A stretch of 64,000 nucleotides of DNA, taken from NCBI GenBank assembly GCA_024138025.1, contig JAMXBD010003424.1, positions 56,603 through 120,602 of the forward strand, read 5' to 3'. This document shows positions 58,247-64,000 of this stretch, one piece after another. Every line of letters begins with the position of its first letter. Position 1 is the first letter of the stretch. This DNA comes from Combretum micranthum (lineage: Eukaryota > Streptophyta > Magnoliopsida > Myrtales > Combretaceae). The position numbers and the translations under genes are program-made. Below the pieces are notes generated by a model. That model was not told the DNA's origin. It did no database searches and was given only the letters and a program-made list of their open reading frames with translations.

Positions 58247-59525
58247 TTAAAGGTATAGCAGACCTATTAATTGTTCAGTTGGCACCTCCTCCTCACTTTC
58301 CTTGTCAGAACTAATATAACTACCCTTTTTCTCTTCACCATCGCTCTCCATATAACCTCCCCAAATATAAACAGTACGTCTATTTGGACATTGAGCAGTC
58401 ATACGTCCAAAACCTAAGTATTTAAAACATTTAATATCTCTAGTTTTCTTCCCAACACTACTAGAATCATTCGGTTTAGAAACCAATTTCATCTTCTCAT
58501 CATTAGGCTTCTCTTGACTAGACTCATGATTCTCATCATCTTTATGACTACTAATACTCTCCTTTTCATCATCATGCTAATAAGACTTTTTGCTACTTTC
58601 ATATTTAAAAGAGTTATCTAATGATTTGTGAGACTTGCATTGTCTTTCAACCTTTTTCACTATCAACATCGCTTTCTCCAAGTTATCAATCCGTTTGAGC
58701 TCAACAACATCAGAAATTTCAGATTTTAAATCTATAATGAACCTTACAATTGATTGATCTGACGTCTCCTTGATTTGACTAGGCATAGGGAGAATCAAAC
58801 TCTTGAATATACTAAGTCATACTTTTACTTCCTTATCACAAAGTGTGCAACCTCATCAACAAGTCTTGGCTATAGTAATTTGGAACAAACTGTTGCTGCA
58901 ACAATTCGCACATCTCAACCCATGTAGTAACATCTTGCTTTCCATTTCGCCTTCTACTAGCTAATACATTCTTCCACAATCTGAAGCATAGCCCTTAAAA
59001 TTTAATTGCAATAAACTTAACTTACTATACATCATCTTAATCATGATAGTCAGAGAGCATTTTAATTTGATATTCCCAATCACAATATTTATCTGCTCCA
59101 CCAATAACATCAAAAGTGAACACTTTCAATTTTATGATCTCTATACTGCATAATCTTCAAGGCTTACGCTTATCACAATAATCATCAAAGTCATCTTAAT
59201 AATCTCTAACTCTACGACCATGCATTGAGTGTCGCGCAGTCTATTTACCTCTTCTGCGGCCATCTACTACTCCACCATAAGGTAATTGGACTCTAGGATT
59301 ATCCTTTAATTCTTCAACATGCTCTTGTTCTTGTGTTTCATGGGTTTGAAGGTTTCCCTAATAAGTTGCTCAACATTCCTTAGGATTTTGCTTTGTTGAC
59401 CTATCATTTTTCATCCCCTGCATCATCTCCTTCACGAAATCTATGAACTCTCCCATATTAACAATGCTTTCACCCTTAGGGGCCTTACCATCTCCATTCT
59501 TCGCATTAAATTTTTCCAACATCTT
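58247..59525 (-). pseudogene. gag remnant of the antisense gypsy relic
   Basis: On the minus strand gag starts near 59522 with MLEKFNAKNGDGKAPKGESI and VNMGEFIDFVKEMMQGMKND. The core is broken by many stops; 58577-58798 keeps IKETSDQSIVRFIIDLKSEI and ELKRIDNLEKAMLIVKKVER, the helical end of gypsy gag. The knuckle at 58430-58370 reads KCFKYLGFGRMTAQCPNRR. There the second Cys and the His of the usual CX2CX4HX4C pattern are replaced (Tyr-Leu-Gly, Arg), so it would not bind zinc. An acidic tail follows (GEEKKGSYISSDKESEEEVP). Confidence 0.7.
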
Positions 59526-59638
59526 AAAAAAGAATCAAACTTGAAGCACATGCAATAAAAAATAATGAACCTACTAAGCAAGGAATTCGATACTGGAGCC
59601 TTGGACCACAATCTGCGACCCTAAGCCTTGATACAAGA

Positions 59639-60540
59639 TGATACAGATTGATGAATTCAAGTAATTTGTAGATCTAGTGCTTTATTGTGATTTAGGGTTT
59701 GTAATATGTTTTGGATTTTTGTGATTTTTGAAAACTAAAATTATAAAAGGTATGGACTATCAATCCTTAGTTGCACCAAAAATATAATTAAACTAATTAT
59801 TTTAATCAATTGATATTACACACCATGAAAAAAAAAAAACAAAGAATGGGCATAAAGTTGTCACAAAGGATAATACAACTTAAAAAAAAAAAAACGCAAT
59901 CTTATTCAATAATTCAATTTGTCACAAAGGATAATACAATGCTCATAAGAGCAAAAACATGCATAAAGTTGCTAAACATATCATTAATCACCCTTTTGTA
60001 CTCTCATATGTTGGGTAAGGCCAAATATGGAAAACTATAAGACAAACAAATAAAATAGGAAACAAAGACTTTAAACACCATAAAAAACAACAGTGAGTAC
60101 CACTCTGTTGATCATGCCCATGACTCGGGCCATGATCTTCTTAGACCAAAAATTCTCCTTTGCAAGCAACTAGTCACAATCATGATTTGCCTAGTTATGG
60201 CCAGCGTCACGAGCGTGATGATGCTCGTTCTTCTCTGATCTCTAGTTTTTCCAATTATGACGTGATAACGCCCTTAATCAAGGGCATGATTCCCATCACA
60301 TCTTGGATCACGAGTGTGATGGCAAGTGTGATCTCCACTAGTGCTTGATATCTAAATACAGACTCTATCACAATCATCATCACGAGCATAATGGCAGATG
60401 TAATCTCCTTGGATGATGAATTTCCAATGCTCAAGCATATCAAATTGGACCATACTCCAAAGTGTATGATATATCTTTTGAGATAGCCCAATCCATTATT
60501 GTTTAAATCATTTGCAAAGAGCCTATAAGCCAAATTCAAC
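59639..60540 (-). repeat. 5' LTR of the antisense gypsy relic
   Basis: It shares over 600 bp with 57028-57636 and extends further right, with palindrome-like cgtcacgagcgtgatgatgctcg and aatcaagggcatgattcccat text. The right end is uncertain (60.5-60.9 kb). A-rich runs at 59826-59838 and 59882-59894 are local. Short frames inside are not genes. Confidence 0.6.
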
Positions 60541-60899
60541 AAATCTTTAGTTCTAGCTTGGGCTATTGGTTCATGTGACTTATGATTCTTACCATTAAAT
60601 AGTTATATCATGGAACTTAATATAAGACTGTCAATAAATCAACAAATTGATTTATATTTCCTAAGGGGACTGAGACCCATAAACCAATCTATATGATCAT
60701 ACTCTCAAGTTATCAAAGTGATTAGTCATCAAGAGGACATATTACTTCTAAATACTAGTTATTTGTCAAAATAAATCAACTTTTCCTTTATGTTTCCCCA
60801 AGAACCGAAACTTCTTTGCACATATGTGAATATAACATCAAGTTAAATTATTTTTATTATCCTTATTTATTAATCTAAACAAGTTTCCCTTATATTTTC

Positions 60900-62460
60900 A
60901 TTATGGCTGAATCAAACATGAAATTTTGATACATATTTATAATTTCAACGAAATGATTAACTACTTCTTTGCATCATTAGATTAAACGCAATTCATTTAT
61001 TGTAACTAATTAAGTTTTGCACCCCATCTTTGCCCCCCACCACAACAACAAAAACAGAAACTCAAAAACTAAGCCAACACCGTCTCTTTCATCTGAACAC
61101 AATACCAACGAAATTACCTAGAACTGCCATCACCACCACTACGAATACAAAATAAAAACTTCAACCAACTTAAATCCACAATTGAATGCCAACACCGAAT
61201 TCACGATGCCAAACATCGCCAACCCAACAACGACTTCAACAAACCAAAAACAATCACGAAACCCACCACCATGATCGATTGAACTCAAATTCAGCACCAC
61301 GCACAAAACGCACACGTGATCAACCCAAATTTGCCACCAAACGTTCAACACCAAAAACAAACCCAAACCGAAAACCAACACCACTCATCACTGTTGTGCC
61401 GAAACTGTTCTGACCGAAATCAATAGAGAGGAAAGGGAGCTTCTTCTTTTTTAGTCCAATCTGAACAAAAATTCTGTTGTTGTTATTAATATCGCACAAT
61501 ATACGTAGTATTGGTTAAAAAGCAAGCTTTCAACATATCACGTTCGTTCATGTACCATGCCTACATGATTAGCATATTCTTTATATTTGTTATATTGTAT
61601 TTGTTGTTTGATATGAGTCAATTGGCTATTATATCCACTAATATTGCATTTGTTAATCTTTTGACTTTAGAATATAAACTATATGTATTTATTTTTCAAG
61701 ATATAGATATTTTATGGTCAGAAGATGTCAGGATCCAAGCATTCGATATTTCTTTTAATATGTGTATATTATAATATCCATTAACGATGCTTACTGAAAT
61801 AATTGGATGCGAATATCTTTGCTAGCGTGAATTTAATATTATTATTTTTAACGTACGTAAATATGCTACCATGATTACCACTTTGTATGATTATAAGTAT
61901 TAGATGTCATGATGTTGAATTTCATCATTTATCATGTTCTCACTTTTAAATTGGTGCATGACGTATAAAATATTTAATAAATAGATATAGTTTATATCTG
62001 TTAATTGTGCAATATATAGCATAAAAATCTCTGAGTTTGAAAGAATTTGTTTCCCATATATGCGTGTTCCATGAAGTTAGTAGTATCATAAACTCTCTTG
62101 GGAGAATATTAATGGAGTTCAACATAAACGCTCTAGGTCCTTGTACATATTATTGATGAAAAGCCAAAAACTTATAGCAAGAACAAAAACATTTTTATCT
62201 CTTTTATTACCTTTTCCCAACTATGGGGTATATTAGTACATGAAGTCTTTTTACCATTTTATATAAATATTATCATCTAGTTATTATCTAAATTACCAAA
62301 ATTAATGAGTGGGAATTTTCTAAAGAATTATAATCATTTAAGTGTTTTCTCAAATCATCAAATAAAATTAGATTTTTTGTAGGATTTTTTAGAAGTCAAA
62401 CTCAAATCGGCTAAAAACTTAAATTTGGTGGTTTTCTCAAATAAAATCAACGAACACATT
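60900..62460. other. AT-rich stretch with a C/A-rich patch
   Basis: No gene recognised. The C/A-rich patch at 61020-61400 (acaccaccactc-like text, ending aatagagaggaaagggagct) occupies the place of the 40200-40640 region in the second solo LTR and probably belongs to the third Tekay LTR. Its frames on both strands are low-complexity. Confidence 0.4.
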
Positions 62461-62464
62461 AGAG

Positions 62465-63000
62465 CGTTACAAAAATAAAAATGAACTACGAGGGCTTGAT
62501 TCCGTCCAGCGGATACAGAGGCACCTAAGGAACAGTCACAACAATAAAAAACTTTTAGGATCTTTTTAAAACAATAAAATAATTTTTTTTGGTAAATATA
62601 TGAATCTTTGTTTTAAAAAAATAAATATTGAAAAATCCAAGTTAAACATTTTTATGAAGTTTTGGCTCATATGATTCAAGGTTTCTAAAGCCCATAAAAG
62701 CCTAGATAAGCATTTATGTTTTAAAACAGCAGCCTCCAGATTCACTAATTTCTGGTTTTTCATGTGGATCAGTAGCAAACCAGAAATCAAACCACTCATT
62801 TGGTTTCTGGTTCACCCTTTTTTTTTTTTTTTTTTTCTGCTTTAGCCGGTGGCGACTCCAATTAAAATATTTTTAGAAAACTAGGCATTTTATAAGACCC
62901 TATTGTTTTCTTGCTAAGTATTTTGTATCAAATGGGCTGGGTTTGATATGGTTGAGAACCTTTTGGAAAATAGGAGCAAAATTCGGGCTTGACATTCCTA
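62465..63000 (+). repeat. LTR-end-like fragment of another gypsy element
   Basis: GAACTACGAGGGCTTGATTC followed by GCGGATACAGAGGCACCTAA at 62482-62530, and GCCGGTGGCGACTCCAATT at 62845 after a T18 run, are phrases typical of the end of plant gypsy LTRs and the start of their internal region. No partner LTR or coding region is visible, so it is a fragment, perhaps nested in the third Tekay LTR. Confidence 0.45.
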
Positions 63001-63163
63001 GATATCCCTTCATGGCCGAATACATAGGCCATTTAATATGATCTTTCTACTTTGATCTTTTTATTGTTTTACTATTCAAAGCTTATGTGATCATGATGTT
63101 TCATAATTCCAATTGAAATATAGCATGATAAGCACCTCTTTCTCATGTGGCTAAACATACGTG

Positions 63164-63182
63164 TATATATATATATATATAT
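63164..63182. repeat. TA microsatellite
   Basis: Nine uninterrupted TA units. Confidence 0.9.
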
Positions 63183-63424
63183 TATAATCATGTTCATTTG
63201 GCTTTCTTTATTATTTTATCTTGTCAACTATATTATTAGCTAGTCATTTTCCTTTTGATTAACAATGTGTTTAGAATGATTATTGTGGCGGAAAATGATG
63301 GATCCTCCTTCTAAGGTTGTTGTCGCTTCTTCTAGGAAAGAAAGAAGAGTGATCAACCTTTTGATTTAAGTTTCTAAGTATTCAAAATGAATTGAGAGAA
63401 TTGCCTCAACTTTTACACACTCTT

Positions 63425-64000
63425 TATCATGCCCTGAGGGATACTCTAAATGTGGCAGTCCGCCGTACACAATACTAAAACCTAAGAATGACTACCTCAG
63501 TCACGCAAAGGCTTCTATATCATATACAAGGCGTACATCACAACCAAGGGAATGCATCGGAGTAGAGCAATTTATACTGACAATGAATAAGTAACAAGTT
63601 AAACTATATATATATATATATATATCTTTAGTTCTGATACCCGTCATGAAATCTTATTAGTAGCGTTTAATTTTAACTAGAAATCTCGAATTCAGAGTTT
63701 AAATCCAAATCTTAAGCTCATTACTACTCGTTGTTCTAATATCGAATTATTACCTAGTTCAAAACAACCATTTAATCTCTACATTTGTATTTTTCTATTT
63801 AAGTCTATTTGTATATCAAGTTTCGAGTTTGAGATTTAGATTTTCTTTTAATCATATCTTGAATTATTCATTCAAGATACGAAATCTCGTTTTTGGTATC
63901 AACTAGGGTTAAAGAAATTCTTTATTCACTTTCTAAGTCCTTTATTTGACTAAATTCTAGATATTGATCTATCCTTAGACTTTAATTAGAATCTAAATCT
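63425..64000 (-). repeat. Tekay-type LTR sequence at the window edge
   Basis: 63860-63930 (cttgaattattcattcaagat, gaaatctcgtttttggtat) matches 41100-41180 of the second solo LTR and continues off the window. TCATGCCCTGAGGGATACT at 63427 resembles the edge phrase at 55084 and could be the start of a separate, internally deleted LTR. A TA run lies at 63605-63625. Confidence 0.5.

Larger units (their letters stand above)
57028..60900 (-). mobile_element. antisense gypsy relic: gag and protease between LTR copies
   Basis: Direct repeats at 57028-57636 and from 59639 rightward start TGATA and share tttgtagatctagtgctttg, aataac[c/-]cttttgtactc-like and catgatgatgctcg/cttg text. Between them the minus strand encodes gag, a knuckle and a protease segment. 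A primer-like TTGTATCAAGGC on the minus strand adjoins the right LTR. The left LTR is truncated: protease coding runs straight into it near 57636, so reverse transcriptase, RNase H, integrase and part of the LTR were deleted. The right boundary is unclear. Confidence 0.65.
55084..64000 (-). mobile_element. third Tekay-type LTR, probably running past the window edge with nested inserts
   Basis: The left edge TGTCATGTCCTAAGGG follows the candidate target word ATTCA (55079-55083) inside copia coding sequence. The block at 55500-56340 matches the two solo LTRs (ctaccactaagtgtta-type phrases, actcacttgttc). The last 160 bases of the window (atgaaatctcgtttttggtat-like text at 63860-63900) match 41100-41180, which lies only about 150 bp before the end of the second solo LTR. 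A single LTR containing nested inserts would explain both. Whether it is solo or attached to an internal region cannot be seen. Confidence 0.55.

Noticed and set aside
61139..61413. Paired frames in the C/A-rich patch, one rich in Pro/Thr/Asn
   Set aside because: Low-complexity sequence in the expected place of a Tekay LTR; no start context, domain or neighbour supports a gene.
1..64000. tRNA, rRNA, CRISPR, riboswitch or organelle insertion
   Set aside because: No cloverleaf, ribosomal, spaced-repeat or chloroplast or mitochondrial gene text was noticed; TGGTATCAGAGC words are retrotransposon primer sites, not tRNA genes.
1..64000. Integrated plant virus (pararetrovirus or geminivirus)
   Set aside because: All polymerase-like text fits Ty3/gypsy, copia or LINE elements with LTRs or LINE features; no movement protein, coat or Rep motif was seen.

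Overview
The window is AT-rich plant nuclear DNA, most likely from a eudicot, and looks like a gene-poor transposon graveyard. The evidence is the set of plant repeat classes (Tekay- and Reina-type chromoviruses, a copia TR-GAG, a TRIM, Tourist-like and CACTA MITEs, L1-type LINE remnants, a two-gene PIF/Harbinger element), tRNA-Met-type primer sites, and a broken copy of the plant-specific PADRE/DUF4228 gene family. I see no intact host gene, no tRNA or rRNA gene, no CRISPR array and no operon. Almost every recognisable reading frame carries stops or frameshifts. The species cannot be named from the sequence alone.

Layout: 1-4438 is the 3' half of a Tekay-type Ty3/gypsy element (RNase H, integrase, chromodomain, 3' LTR). 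About 4980-19310 is a block bounded by two ~130-bp inverted repeats. It holds a PIF/Harbinger transposase pseudogene (8245-9360) and its Myb/SANT partner (9640-12035). A complete but decayed Reina-type gypsy element sits inside that block (12681-18246, TSD ATTAC), followed by a 145-bp CACTA MITE (TSD ATA). 19683-24289 is a 4.6-kb solo Tekay-type LTR (TSD CCAGT). 25.6-28.0 kb holds a gypsy LTR remnant and an antisense LINE tail. 31532-34461 is a non-autonomous LTR element (TSD TATAT). 35620-41335 is a gag-only copia element (TR-GAG, TSD ATAAT) whose 5' LTR was split by a second 4.2-kb solo Tekay LTR (37116-41307, TSD ATTGC).

41704-42135 is the PADRE pseudogene, the only host-type gene seen. 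44.2-47.4 kb holds a hAT-like repeat, an LTR remnant and a TRIM. 47530-48767 is a sense-strand LINE fragment carrying a Tourist MITE and cut by a protease-only gypsy deletion derivative (48768-51658, TSD CAAGG). 51683-55083 is a decayed copia element with unusually short LTR-like ends. From 55084 a third Tekay-type LTR appears to run to the window edge; an antisense gypsy gag-protease relic (57028 to about 60.9 kb) and further LTR sequence are nested in it.

The target-site duplications give a relative insertion history. The Harbinger element predates the Reina insertion, the TR-GAG predates the second solo Tekay LTR, the LINE predates both its MITE and the protease-only element, and the copia element predates the third Tekay LTR. 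The best candidates for something little described are the short-LTR copia/TRIM relationship at 46.5 and 51.9 kb, the compact TR-GAG, the 1.9-kb non-autonomous LTR element of unknown content, the large inverted-repeat-bounded block, and a 73-bp minisatellite that rotates reading frame inside a Tekay LTR.
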